From the NCBI GenBank assembly GCA_965206395.1, contig CBDBJK010000008.1, positions 61,651 through 125,650 on the forward strand: a stretch of DNA of 64,000 nucleotides, read 5' to 3'. Positions 25,194 through 33,913 of the stretch are shown one piece after another. The translations under genes and the position numbers were made by a program. Origin of the DNA: CBDBJK01 sp965206395. GTDB lineage: Bacteria > Chloroflexota > Dehalococcoidia > Lucifugimonadales > CATOSD01. Under the pieces are notes generated by a model. It did not search any database and had not been told where the DNA came from. It worked only from the letters and a program-made list of their open reading frames with translations. The stretch's first letter is position 1, and each line of letters starts with the position of its first letter.

Positions 25194-26546
25194 ATGCTGT
25201 ACGAATCGGAAAGTGGCGATATCTCGATGGCAATTACCGGAGAGTCTCTCATTTCACGGGCCATGTCCGTGTTCCGAGAGGAGCGATTCCTGGAAATGCG
25301 GGGCATACTCCACAACACTGATGTCCGCTTCACTAACGCGGAAATGCTGTTCCACAACTACGAAGATCCACCCACTCACCGACCCGGTGGCACCTACATG
25401 CGGTGCGACCCACGCTTTATCAAAGACCTTCAATGGCTTGGCATCAACATGGTTGGGATCGCCAATAACCACTCCTACGACTTTGGCGAAAACGGCGTTC
25501 TGACCAACATCAAGCACCTGGATGATTATGATATGCCCCACGCAGGCACGGGGCAACATCTGGCAGAGGCAACGGCTCCCACATACATGGACACGCCCAA
25601 GGGCAGGGTCGCGCTCATAGCAGCGACAAGCTCAGGGCCTCCGGGCGGACGCGCGGGTGAGGAGCGCAGAGACGTTAAGGGACGCCCTGGGGCCAACGTT
25701 ATTCGCTGGACTACCGAGTGGACCGTCGACCGCCAGGCTTTCGACGCTTTACAGCGTATCTCTGGTGAGATGGGCTGGCCTGAGCAGGTTGCTCAGAGGC
25801 GAGCATCGGGCTATGGCGATGACTTCGCTGAATCAGACACAGACGTGCATTTCCTGGATCATGCCATGTACTCCGAAGACCCCTCCACCAAGTTCGTGTT
25901 GGGCGAGAGCTTCGAGCGGCACACCAAGATCAACCAGGATGACCTGGATCGGAATGTACAGCGCGTCAGCGACGCCCGGAGGATGTCCGACTGGGTGATG
26001 TTCACCATCCACAACCACGAAGGCGGTCAGACTGTCGAGGAGCCTTCAGACCATATCAAGGTGCTGGCTCATGCCGTTATCGACGCAGGCGCGGATGTCT
26101 TCATAGGTCATGGCCCTCACCAGGACAGAGGCGTCGAAATCTACAAAGGCAAGCCAATTTTCTACAGCCTGGGCGATTTCATCCTGCAAAACGATACCGT
26201 TCTGCTGATGCCTCACGACAACATGATAAAACAGGGCCTGGACTGGGAGGCGACACCCGCAGACTTCTATGACGCCCGCTCCGGCAATGAGACCAGGGGC
26301 CAGACTGTTCAGCCCATCCGGTGGCAGAGCGCCATCGCCAGGGTCGATTTCAGCGCCAAGGTGCTAAAAGAGGTCAAGCTGCTTCCTGTTGACCTTGGAT
26401 TCGGTCGCTCAAGGTCACAGCGAGGCCGTCCTCTGTTGGCTGAGGGAGAGGTAGCCGAGGAGATCATCGAGAGATTCCAGCGCCTGTCAGGGCCATTCGG
26501 CACCGACTTCAAAGTCGAGGGCAACACCGCGACTATCCAACTCTAA
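25194..26546 (+). CDS. CapA-family protein, paralogue 2
   Basis: A second 450-residue CapA-like protein, aligning without gaps to paralogue 1 over nearly its whole length; by eye most positions are identical. It keeps ANNHSYDFGENG, FTIHNHEGG and GHGPHQDRG. Differences cluster around residues 170-215 (QRISGEMGWPEQ..., SGYGDDFAESD) and the region after GNETRG, the likely specificity segments. The 50 bases before the ATG are also duplicated from paralogue 1. ATG 25194 with AAAGGA upstream. The decayed promoter copy suggests it depends on read-through. Confidence 0.85.
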   Translation: MLYESESGDISMAITGESLISRAMSVFREERFLEMRGILHNTDVRFTNAEMLFHNYEDPPTHRPGGTYMRCDPRFIKDLQWLGINMVGIANNHSYDFGENGVLTNIKHLDDYDMPHAGTGQHLAEATAPTYMDTPKGRVALIAATSSGPPGGRAGEERRDVKGRPGANVIRWTTEWTVDRQAFDALQRISGEMGWPEQVAQRRASGYGDDFAESDTDVHFLDHAMYSEDPSTKFVLGESFERHTKINQDDLDRNVQRVSDARRMSDWVMFTIHNHEGGQTVEEPSDHIKVLAHAVIDAGADVFIGHGPHQDRGVEIYKGKPIFYSLGDFILQNDTVLLMPHDNMIKQGLDWEATPADFYDARSGNETRGQTVQPIRWQSAIARVDFSAKVLKEVKLLPVDLGFGRSRSQRGRPLLAEGEVAEEIIERFQRLSGPFGTDFKVEGNTATIQL

Positions 26547-26553
26547 GTTGTTA

Positions 26554-26646
26554 TTTCAAACCGCAGAGTTCGCAGAGTGTGCTGAGAAACATTCTTAAAT
26601 TTGTTCCTATCTCCGCGTCCCCTGCGCGCTCTGCGGTAGTTTCAAA
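26554..26646. repeat. Inverted repeat, CCGCAGAG type
   Basis: TTTCAAACCGCAGAG (26554-26568) is mirrored by CTCTGCGG-TAG-TTTCAAA (26629-26646, with the outer TTTCAAA in direct orientation), and internal CGCAGAG and CTCCGCG pieces add pairing. It lies between converging genes (CapA paralogue 2 and the NHL protein) and belongs to the widespread class of CGCAGAG-type intergenic repeats. Confidence 0.55.
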
Positions 26647-26658
26647 GAACGCCCGACG

Positions 26659-27537
26659 CTAGCCCTGTCGAACGTACTTGTCCACGCTCATGTCGCTGGT
26701 TAGCGCAAGGTAGATGTCGCCGCGAGAATCCACCCACAATCCATGTCCCGAACGGGAGTTCCAGCGTGCCAGAACATTCCCTTCCCTGTCCAGCACGCTT
26801 ACGCGGGGCGGCGACTCATCGGTCGCAAGCTCGCTGAAATAGAATACCCCGTCTCCATCCACCGAAATGTCAGTAGGCTTTTGTATATCCGTCCACATGG
26901 TGACGAACTTTCCGTCAGCCGAGAAGACCTGAATGCGGCTGTTCTCTCGATCGCACACGTATACCAGTCCATCGTTGCCCACTAATATGCTATGGGGGAG
27001 GTGGAACTGATTTGGCTCGGTCTTGCCCGGATCGCCCCAGGAGGCTATTAGCTGCCCGTCGCCGGAGAAGCGATGCACCCGGCTGTTGCGGTAGCCATCG
27101 GAAACGTACAGGTCTCCCGAAGGAGACGGAACAAGCTCGGTGGGATAATTGAAAGGCCCTGACGCTCTGGGAACCAGGTCGCCGGCCCTCTCGCATCCTG
27201 TGTCAGAGTGCACGCCCCTGTTGCCAAGAACCTGAAGCGGCTTGCCTTCCAGGGTGAACCTCAGTGCCACAGAATCTGATCGGTCGGTGACATAGACGAT
27301 GTCGTCGGCGATGTAGATGCCATGAGGGTCGGTGATGACCCCGCTGCCCCATGAATTCAGATAACCGCCGTCTCTATCGAATACCAACACTGGAGGGTCT
27401 TTGCGCTGGAACGCATAAACCCTGTCCTGCGAATCGGTGGCGATGGCGCTGACGACGCCGAACTCCTCGCCCTGTGGCAGCTTGGCCCAGTCCTGCACAA
27501 GTGTATAGCTATGTTTGCCAGTGCCTACGGTTGTCAT
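26659..27537 (-). CDS. NHL-repeat beta-propeller protein
   Basis: A 292-residue propeller. Repeating units of about 45 residues each contain a pattern such as PHGIYIADDIVYVTDRSDSVALRF, YPTELVPSPSGDLYVSDGYRNSRVHRFS, LPHSILVGNDGLVYVCDRENSRIQVFS and PTDISVDGDGVFYFSEL. This VxDxxNxRI-type spacing is the NHL motif; peptidyl-hydroxyglycine alpha-amidating lyases and 6-bladed lactonases share it. No signal peptide is seen. RBS GGAGGAGGG is 9 bases upstream of ATG 27537. The catalytic role is not determinable. Confidence 0.85.
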   Translation of the reverse strand: MTTVGTGKHSYTLVQDWAKLPQGEEFGVVSAIATDSQDRVYAFQRKDPPVLVFDRDGGYLNSWGSGVITDPHGIYIADDIVYVTDRSDSVALRFTLEGKPLQVLGNRGVHSDTGCERAGDLVPRASGPFNYPTELVPSPSGDLYVSDGYRNSRVHRFSGDGQLIASWGDPGKTEPNQFHLPHSILVGNDGLVYVCDRENSRIQVFSADGKFVTMWTDIQKPTDISVDGDGVFYFSELATDESPPRVSVLDREGNVLARWNSRSGHGLWVDSRGDIYLALTSDMSVDKYVRQG

Positions 27538-27578
27538 TTGATTAAACCCTCCTCCTGAATAATCTACAGGGCCGAGTC

Positions 27579-28331
27579 CTAGAGAGCCAGGAATCCGCCA
27601 TCGACGACCAGTTCTGTTCCCGTAATGTAGGACGCCTCGTCGGACGCTAGGAACAGGACTGCGTAGCCCACCTCTTCCCGTCGCCCTTCCCTGCCCATAG
27701 GGACTCTCTCAATCATCTGTTTTCTTCTTTCAGGGTCGGCGGTTGTCGTCGAGGTGCGCATTGGCGGCATGACGCCTGGATGCACTGAGTTTACCCGAAT
27801 GCCGTCTTTTGCGTGCATAACGGCAGCCGATTTGGTCATAATTCGCACCGCGCCCTTGGAGGCGTTGTAGCCCATGTGCGTGTAGTCCTGACCCGCAAAG
27901 CCGGAGATAGACGAGATGTTGACGATGGAGCCACCACCTGCGTTCAGCATCTCAGGGATGGCATACTTGATGCCCAGAAACACGCCCTTGGCGTTCACTT
28001 CCATGAGCCTGTCCCAGGCGTCCGTGCTCATGATGTCCTTGTCGTGCGACCCGCTGATGCCTGCGTTGTTCACCAAAATGTCGAGCTTACCGAACCTGGA
28101 CACGGTAGCGGCTACGGTATCCTTCCAGTTCTGCTCGTTAGTCACGTCCAACCGAATGAAAACGGCCTCGCCACCGGCCTCGGCGATTTCAGCCTCTACC
28201 TTTCGGCCTTCGTCTTCAGCCATATCCGCGATCACCACCTTCGCGCCCTCACTTGCGAACAACTTGGCCTCGGACTCGCCCATGCCGTTAGCCGCGCCAC
28301 TAATGATGGCTACCTTACCTTCTAATCTCAT
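27579..28331 (-). CDS. Short-chain dehydrogenase/reductase
   Basis: A 250-residue classical SDR. It has the coenzyme loop GAANGMGESEAKLFASEGA (about 12-30), the acidic VVIADM that favours NAD(H), DILVNNAGISG, the active-site Ser in NISSISGF, and the Tyr-x-x-x-Lys in YNASKGAVRI. It resembles 3-oxoacyl/glucose-type SDRs that oxidise cyclic or secondary alcohols. GAGGAG lies 5 bases before ATG 28331. It is the first gene read after the MFS transporter, with a 56-bp gap. Confidence 0.93.
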   Translation of the reverse strand: MRLEGKVAIISGAANGMGESEAKLFASEGAKVVIADMAEDEGRKVEAEIAEAGGEAVFIRLDVTNEQNWKDTVAATVSRFGKLDILVNNAGISGSHDKDIMSTDAWDRLMEVNAKGVFLGIKYAIPEMLNAGGGSIVNISSISGFAGQDYTHMGYNASKGAVRIMTKSAAVMHAKDGIRVNSVHPGVMPPMRTSTTTADPERRKQMIERVPMGREGRREEVGYAVLFLASDEASYITGTELVVDGGFLAL

Positions 28332-28387
28332 GACATCTCCTCAGTTTCGATAATACCTGTTTTACAAAGCCTGATACATAATACATC

Positions 28388-29869
28388 CTAATGGCGAACG
28401 GCTACGCTTTCAGCATCTGATGGGCTGGTTTGCGATTTGGTTCCCTTGAAGAACGACACGGCTATGCCTAATATCAGCACGCTTCCCATCGCCAAGAATG
28501 ACACTTTAAGCCCAGACGTGAAGGCCGCGAGCAGACCGGCGTCTCCTGATTCCGACACACCTGCCAGGGTTGGAGCATAGCCCTGCGATGCCATGATTCC
28601 GGTCACGATGGCAGTGCCTAACGCGATGCTCGTGACGTTGGATGCGTTTCGCACCAGGTTCAGGAACCCCGATATTGTACCGTATTTGCTTCGCTCAACC
28701 GCGCTCATGATAGAGCTGTTGTTGGGCGCGTTGAACATGCCCATCCCCGCGCTTTGGAATATCATACCGGTCAACACAAGTGCAAGGGAGGAATCAACTT
28801 TCAAAGCTGACAGACTAAACAGGCCGATTGCGCTCAGCGTGAGACCGCCTACGTTGAACCAGCGCCAACCAAATCTGTCGGAAAGCCTACCACTCAGGGG
28901 ACCTGCTACGATCATGATGAGTGAACCCGGAATAACTATCAGACCAACCTTAATGGGGCTGTAACCCAGAACCGCTTGAAGATAGAACGGCATCAGGAAT
29001 CGAGAAGCCGACATTCCCAGGAAAGAGATAAAGCTTGCGCTGATGCCGAAGGCGAACAGCTTGCGCTTGAATAGCCTCACGTCGAACATGGGCGACTGAA
29101 TCCTTAGCTCCCACCAGACAAAGGCGCTCAGAAGAGCCAGGAATGCCAACATAGTCAGGATGATGGCAGGCGATGTCCAGCCCATCCGAGAGCCAGCAGT
29201 CATGCCCAGAAGGAACGTCAACAGCGCGGCGGTAGATAGCGCCGCGCCAAGCCAGTCAAAGCTGTCCTGGCGGCCATCCTGAGCGGCGCGCCTTTCTTCC
29301 AGAATGATGAGCGCCGCGATGAGGGCTATGCCGCCCAGCAGGACGTTGATGTAAAACACGGAGCGCCAACCGAAAGCGCTGACCAGAAATCCTCCTACGG
29401 CAGGCCCTGCCACCCCTCCCGTGCCGACCACACTCATCTGGAAGCCTAATGCCTTTCCTCTCTCGCTGTCAGAGAACGTAGCCAGGACCATCGCCATTGC
29501 GGTGCCCTGGGTCATGCCACTGCCGAAGCCCTGGAAGATTTTGGCCCCAATGAGGGCCATGACATTGGTTGAAGAGCCAGCGAGCGCCGCCCCGATCACG
29601 AAGATCAGCATTCCAACGATGTAGACCTTCTTGCGACCGATAATGTCCGACAAACGGCCCATCGGCAGGAGGAACGCGCTTATGGCGAGGGCATAGCCAA
29701 GCACTACCCATTGAACAGTGGGCAGGTCGGTTTCGAAGTAGTCAGCTATGGAGGGCAGCGCGACGTTGACGCTTCCGTGGTCTGCCACTCCTGTGAAGGT
29801 TCCGATTGCGAGCGCGCCGAAGACCCACCACTTGTAATCACTGCGCTGTCTGATCGCAGAAATTCTCAA
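28388..29869 (-). CDS. MFS transporter, DHA2-like (14 TM)
   Basis: A 493-residue polytopic membrane protein. Motif A is GRLSDIIGRKKVYIVG in the first half; GPLSGRLSDRFGWRW is its echo in the second half. Motif C-like GTGGVAGPAVGGFLVSAFGWRSVFYIN marks a proton-coupled drug/metabolite exporter. The length and number of hydrophobic stretches fit the 14-helix DHA2 family. Start is TTG 29869, seven bases after the preceding gene's stop, so the two are probably co-transcribed and coupled. The exported compound is unknown. Confidence 0.92.
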   Translation of the reverse strand: MRISAIRQRSDYKWWVFGALAIGTFTGVADHGSVNVALPSIADYFETDLPTVQWVVLGYALAISAFLLPMGRLSDIIGRKKVYIVGMLIFVIGAALAGSSTNVMALIGAKIFQGFGSGMTQGTAMAMVLATFSDSERGKALGFQMSVVGTGGVAGPAVGGFLVSAFGWRSVFYINVLLGGIALIAALIILEERRAAQDGRQDSFDWLGAALSTAALLTFLLGMTAGSRMGWTSPAIILTMLAFLALLSAFVWWELRIQSPMFDVRLFKRKLFAFGISASFISFLGMSASRFLMPFYLQAVLGYSPIKVGLIVIPGSLIMIVAGPLSGRLSDRFGWRWFNVGGLTLSAIGLFSLSALKVDSSLALVLTGMIFQSAGMGMFNAPNNSSIMSAVERSKYGTISGFLNLVRNASNVTSIALGTAIVTGIMASQGYAPTLAGVSESGDAGLLAAFTSGLKVSFLAMGSVLILGIAVSFFKGTKSQTSPSDAESVAVRH

Positions 29870-29875
29870 ATCCCT

Positions 29876-30829
29876 TTACTCGGCATCGGGGTGTGTTGTT
29901 ATGAATTTCCCCGCCTTTTCCGGGTCCACCTGTGGCGCGCGCACCTCTACGCCTGCCGCTTCTTCTTGAAGCAGGAAGGTAATACCGGCGTCTTTGTCTC
30001 CCCAGCCACGGTTCAGGGCTTGAATGGCAATCTGCTCGGCGAGGTTCGCAACCGGCATAGGCACATCGTATTCTTTGGCAAGCTCAGTAGCCAGCCCGAT
30101 GTCTTTTCGGGATAGCTCCAACGCAAAGCTCGCACGATCAAAATCGCCACGGAACAGACTGCTGGGAATTCCTCGGTGCAAGATGTTCATCTGTCCAAGC
30201 GAGCCTCGGCGGATACATTCCCAGAGGGCCTCTGGCTCCACGCCCGCCTTCACTCCCAGCGTCAACCCTTCGGCTATCGCCTGTCGCACTCCGTGACCTA
30301 TCATGTTGTGAACCAGCTTCGAAATGCTGCCCGCGCCAATGCTGCCCGAATAGAACACCTTGTCGCCAAAGGAGTCCAGTACCGGCTTGATGCGCTCGAA
30401 AATCTCCTGCTCGCCGCCCACCATAATCGCCAGATTCCCAGTCGTGGCCCCGGTCTTGCCGCCGCTCACTGGCGCGTCCAGCACATGAGCGCCCTTCTGT
30501 CGAAACATCGGCTCAATCTGTCGAATGAGGGTGGGTCGGCTGGTGGAGAGGTCTACGTAAATGCCGCCTTCGGCAATCCCTTCCAGCATGCCTTCAAGTC
30601 CGGTAGCCACCTCTTCCACCTGCTTAGGCCCAGGTAGAGACGTGAAGACTATGTCGCTGAGCCGGGCCACCTCTGCCGGAGTGCTAGCCAGGCGAGCGCC
30701 TCCCTCCAGCAGGGGCTTGGTGGCCTCCTCCCGGACATCGTAAACCACCATCGAATAGCCTGCCTTCTGGATGTTCCTCGACATTCCCAATCCCATATTG
30801 CCAAGGCCAATGAATCCTATAGTCTCCAT
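29876..30829 (-). CDS. Beta-hydroxyacid dehydrogenase (HIBADH family)
   Basis: A 317-residue NAD(P)-dependent enzyme. N-terminal GFIGLGNMGLGMSRNIQKAGY is the family signature and coenzyme loop. DAPVSGGKTGATTGNLAIMVGG is the substrate-binding loop, and KLVHNMIGHG carries the catalytic lysine. Relatives are 3-hydroxyisobutyrate, tartronate semialdehyde and 2-hydroxy-3-oxopropionate dehydrogenases. GGGAGG lies 8 bases before ATG 30829. Confidence 0.93.
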   Translation of the reverse strand: METIGFIGLGNMGLGMSRNIQKAGYSMVVYDVREEATKPLLEGGARLASTPAEVARLSDIVFTSLPGPKQVEEVATGLEGMLEGIAEGGIYVDLSTSRPTLIRQIEPMFRQKGAHVLDAPVSGGKTGATTGNLAIMVGGEQEIFERIKPVLDSFGDKVFYSGSIGAGSISKLVHNMIGHGVRQAIAEGLTLGVKAGVEPEALWECIRRGSLGQMNILHRGIPSSLFRGDFDRASFALELSRKDIGLATELAKEYDVPMPVANLAEQIAIQALNRGWGDKDAGITFLLQEEAAGVEVRAPQVDPEKAGKFITTHPDAE

Positions 30830-30995
30830 TTCGTCTTCCTCCCGTTTGTTCTGTTTTGCTTCTTTGCAAGAATTCTCAATAAATAAGCCCGCTGACGAAG
30901 GCGATTGTAATAGTGTACACCCATGCCGTCAACGGGCCGTCACAAAGCCTGCTACTGACCTTAGCTACCTAAATGGCTTGTGGAAAACGTGCTGT

Positions 30996-31040
30996 AAAAA
31001 CAAACAGGCCTTGAAGGAGCAAGTGGAGTATCAAGGCCTG
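30996..31040 (-). terminator. Terminator of the methyltransferase cassette
   Basis: On the minus strand the stem CAGGCCTTGA (31040-31031) pairs with TCAAGGCCTG (31014-31005), with a 16-base loop and a T-rich tail (TTTGTTTTT) at 31004-30996. It lies 70-110 bases after the methyltransferase stop and closes the three-gene minus-strand unit. Confidence 0.75.
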
Positions 31041-31108
31041 CGACGTTAAGAACGCCTAAAATCACAATGGTAGAGAACCGTTTTGTTAGGCGCTCTAAGT
31101 TTGAGGCT

Positions 31109-31852
31109 CTACGCGCGGTGGCTAGCGGCGAAATCGATTGGCAACCCTCCAAGGTCGAGTTCGGTTCGGTTCGCCTGGCCGTTGCCTTTCTGAATCAGGA
31201 ATAGAGACATGCACACCTCGGCATAAGGGGTCTCTGCCATTTCCGAAACGGTATGGAAATAGCCAGTGCCTCTAAGAGCATTCGGGGATGGGTCTAGCGA
31301 CAACATGAAGTCTACGACCTCGTCCGCGTCGTTTATCGCGTAGGGAACCGTTACAGTGTCACCCTTGCCGTCGTACTTTATCCTGTAGCGTGACTGTTTT
31401 AGCTTCTCCGCGCCCTTTACGTCCTTCAAGAGCCGAATGTCGGTGAGAAGAAACCGATTGCACACCCGGTACATTTCGGCCATCAATTCCTGATATCGAG
31501 GCTCGTTGACGAATACGCTGGTGCAGTGGACAAGGTCGAACGCGCCGTCGTCAAAAGGGATTTCGAGTCCATGCGTAAGCTCAAATCGCGCTTCGGGGTA
31601 CCTCTCCCGTGCTATCTTAAGCGACGGCTCCGCGATGTCGATTCCGGTATAATCGACTGCTGGTTCCATGGTGCGCATTATGTTAAAAAGCCCGCCTGAC
31701 GCGCATCCCACATCCAGAACCTTTATACCTGGGAATAGCACTCTGGGAAGGAATACGGCTTCCGACGGATACAAATCATCGGTGGTATGGCGGTGCGATG
31801 CGTAATAATCAACAGCGTCCGGTCTGGACCATGCGCTGGCATAATCTTGCAT
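31109..31852 (-). CDS. Class I SAM-dependent methyltransferase
   Basis: About 247 residues with a Rossmann methyltransferase core: VLDVGCASGGLFNIM (SAM motif I), YTGIDIAEPSLKIA (motif II with the acidic residue), FDDGAFDLVHCTSVF (motif III/IV) and a late RFLLTDIRLLK strand. It fits the Methyltransf_11/25 class of small-molecule methylases. ATG 31852 is chosen because GGGGAG lies 8 bases upstream. It is the last gene of a unit with a LicC-like nucleotidyltransferase and an aminotransferase, so its acceptor may be an amine or hydroxyl on the same product. Confidence 0.87.
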   Translation of the reverse strand: MQDYASAWSRPDAVDYYASHRHTTDDLYPSEAVFLPRVLFPGIKVLDVGCASGGLFNIMRTMEPAVDYTGIDIAEPSLKIARERYPEARFELTHGLEIPFDDGAFDLVHCTSVFVNEPRYQELMAEMYRVCNRFLLTDIRLLKDVKGAEKLKQSRYRIKYDGKGDTVTVPYAINDADEVVDFMLSLDPSPNALRGTGYFHTVSEMAETPYAEVCMSLFLIQKGNGQANRTELDLGGLPIDFAASHRA

Positions 31853-31930
31853 GTGGTGATCTCCCCTCACATCTTGGTATTCGTATGTTCAAATTCAGTC
31901 GAAATAATTTAATTTCACAAATATCGAGGC

Positions 31931-32716
31931 TTAACCAACCTCGGCTTTTTTCGATATTGGAACGTAAAGCCTTTGAGAAGGTGGCCTGGGAAACAGACGC
32001 TCGGCTGCCTTCAGGTCCTCCACCGTATCGACTTCTGCCCAGCGTCTAACCCCCGTCCGGCTAACCGCCATTCGCACCTTGCGCTGATCGATCAGATCGA
32101 CTAGAACTGCTTCATAGTATTGGTCTGTCAGTCCTTTAGAAACCCACGCGCCAATCTCTGGCAGGAAATGCTCTTTCAGCATCGCTTGAGAGAACTTGTA
32201 TATATTTACGGTTTTCAGAGCCTTTTCATAGTTGAATCCGACTGGCTGTTGAGACTTTAAGACCATCGATTGCGCCATGTCCCCATTCGCCATAATAACG
32301 GTTCCATCCATATATTCTTGATAGCCGTCCACAACGGCGACATTCGGATTGGGGTCATTCAAAATATCGCATATTATGTCGTGGTCAAACAGCAAGTCGC
32401 CTTCTAGGAATAGGATATCGTCATCCATATTCGGGCCTGCGAGCCAGAAAGAGTAGATGTTGTTGGTCTTCTCGAAAATCGCGTTATCCACGTATGTGAT
32501 CCGCATGTTGCGGAATATCTGACCAAATTTACTCTCGATTTGGCTCGCGCGATACCCCACGACTATGACGCACTCGTCAACACCTACGCGTTCGAGCGAG
32601 TCTAGCGCGTACTCCAACACGGGTTTGCCATGCATCGGAACAAGGCTTTTGGGCATATCGTATGTGAGTGGGCGCATTCTGGTTCCCATACCCGCCGCCA
32701 GGATTACTGATTTCAT
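31931..32716 (-). CDS. LicC-like nucleotidyltransferase
   Basis: A 261-residue NTP transferase. VILAAGMGTRMRPLTYDMPKSLVPMHGKPVLEY is the nucleotide-binding signature (split here as GMGTRMRPLT and PKSL). The family-specific EKTNNIYSFWLAGPNM and the metal-binding LEGDLLFDHD resemble choline-phosphate and aminoethylphosphonate cytidylyltransferases (LicC/PntC type). It should activate a phosphorylated or phosphonylated small alcohol or amine as a CDP/CMP ester in the cytosol. No choline kinase or PepM gene is nearby. GGGAGG is 6 bases before ATG 32716. Confidence 0.82.
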   Translation of the reverse strand: MKSVILAAGMGTRMRPLTYDMPKSLVPMHGKPVLEYALDSLERVGVDECVIVVGYRASQIESKFGQIFRNMRITYVDNAIFEKTNNIYSFWLAGPNMDDDILFLEGDLLFDHDIICDILNDPNPNVAVVDGYQEYMDGTVIMANGDMAQSMVLKSQQPVGFNYEKALKTVNIYKFSQAMLKEHFLPEIGAWVSKGLTDQYYEAVLVDLIDQRKVRMAVSRTGVRRWAEVDTVEDLKAAERLFPRPPSQRLYVPISKKAEVG

Positions 32717-32803
32717 TAGTGCCTCCCTGTCTCCTGGTTTACCAGGTTTACGCTAAGGGCAAATAGATGTAGCTTCAGATTTATCGCGTCAGGCGATTTG
32801 TAT

Positions 32804-33913
32804 TTAGGTTTCTGTTATTGCGCGCGCCGTTACTTTCGGAACAGTGACGGCAATGTCATGCAGGGCCTTGATGAGTCCGGCATTCTGCTCGGCGCTGCAC
32901 GATGCTATCCTCACGTACCGATTATCTAGCCCCGCTTTGCCGCTGCTATCGTTAATCAAAATCCTGTGGTCATCGAAGAGCCGCCTGGTGAGTTCGGCTG
33001 ACGTGAGGCCGTTTAGCATGCGGCATAAGACGAAATTTGCCTGGGTAGGATAAGAATGAAGATAAGGAATGGCTTCTAGTTCTGCGGATAAAACCCTGGT
33101 TGCGCGCTTCACGGCATCGCACGAATCGACGAACTCTTGTTGATATTTTGGCATCTCCGCCAGGAAGTATTGCGCGAGCGAGTTGATGCTCCATATCGGA
33201 ACGTCCTGTCTCAACTGGGTCGCCCTGTCGGGGTCGCCCGTCACCGCGTACCCAAGCCTGAGGCCGGGGATGCCGTATACCTTGGAGAGGCTTTTTATGA
33301 TCACAAGGTTGGGGAATTCGTAGATCATTCCCATAGCAGAGGGGTCCACGCTGTAATCGGCGAAGTCCAAAAACGACTCATCGATCAAAACCATGTCCAA
33401 CTCGCGGAGTGACTCCAGCAAGTACCTGATCGACTCGTATGGGACGAGCGCGCCTGTTGGGTTGTTTGGTGTGACAACTAGCGCTGCGTTCGCACCGCTT
33501 TTCTTCACATGCTGGACAAAGCCTTCGATGTCCAGTTCGAAATCGCCGTCCATAGGGTAGGGAGTGACAGCTTTTCCTTGATCTCTGGCCCGGTTGATGT
33601 ACTCATCGAATGTTGGTATTGGAACCGCCAGATGCTTTACAAAACGGTTCGAGATGGCGCTGATTAACTCGCTGGCTCCGTTGGCGATAACTACCTCTTT
33701 CTCGGTCAATCCCAGGGGTTCAGCTGCCAGGGACGAGATGTACCAGTTGGTCGAAGGGTAAGATTTCACCAATTCCATCAGTCTGGATTGCAACGACTCC
33801 ATGAATTCTTTCGGAGGGAAGTATGGGTTGGTCAGATAACAGAAGTCCTCAAAATCGAAGTCCCAAAATCCTCCGTACAACGAAGAGACTTGGCGTATAT
33901 CTTGCTTTTCCAA
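32804..33913 (-). CDS. PLP-dependent aminotransferase (HisC-like, class I/II)
   Basis: A 369-residue fold-type I enzyme. VIANGASELISAI (PLP phosphate region), VTPNNPTGALV, the Asp pair LIDESFLDFAD, and the Schiff-base lysine in IIKSLSKVYGIPGLRLGY are all visible. The Arg near the end (NRYVRIASC) binds the substrate carboxylate. It resembles histidinol-phosphate aminotransferase-like enzymes, but no his genes are near. It is adjacent to a LicC-like nucleotidyltransferase, an association suggesting an amino-containing activated headgroup. The start is TTG 33913 with GAGGT upstream. Confidence 0.85.
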   Translation of the reverse strand: MEKQDIRQVSSLYGGFWDFDFEDFCYLTNPYFPPKEFMESLQSRLMELVKSYPSTNWYISSLAAEPLGLTEKEVVIANGASELISAISNRFVKHLAVPIPTFDEYINRARDQGKAVTPYPMDGDFELDIEGFVQHVKKSGANAALVVTPNNPTGALVPYESIRYLLESLRELDMVLIDESFLDFADYSVDPSAMGMIYEFPNLVIIKSLSKVYGIPGLRLGYAVTGDPDRATQLRQDVPIWSINSLAQYFLAEMPKYQQEFVDSCDAVKRATRVLSAELEAIPYLHSYPTQANFVLCRMLNGLTSAELTRRLFDDHRILINDSSGKAGLDNRYVRIASCSAEQNAGLIKALHDIAVTVPKVTARAITET

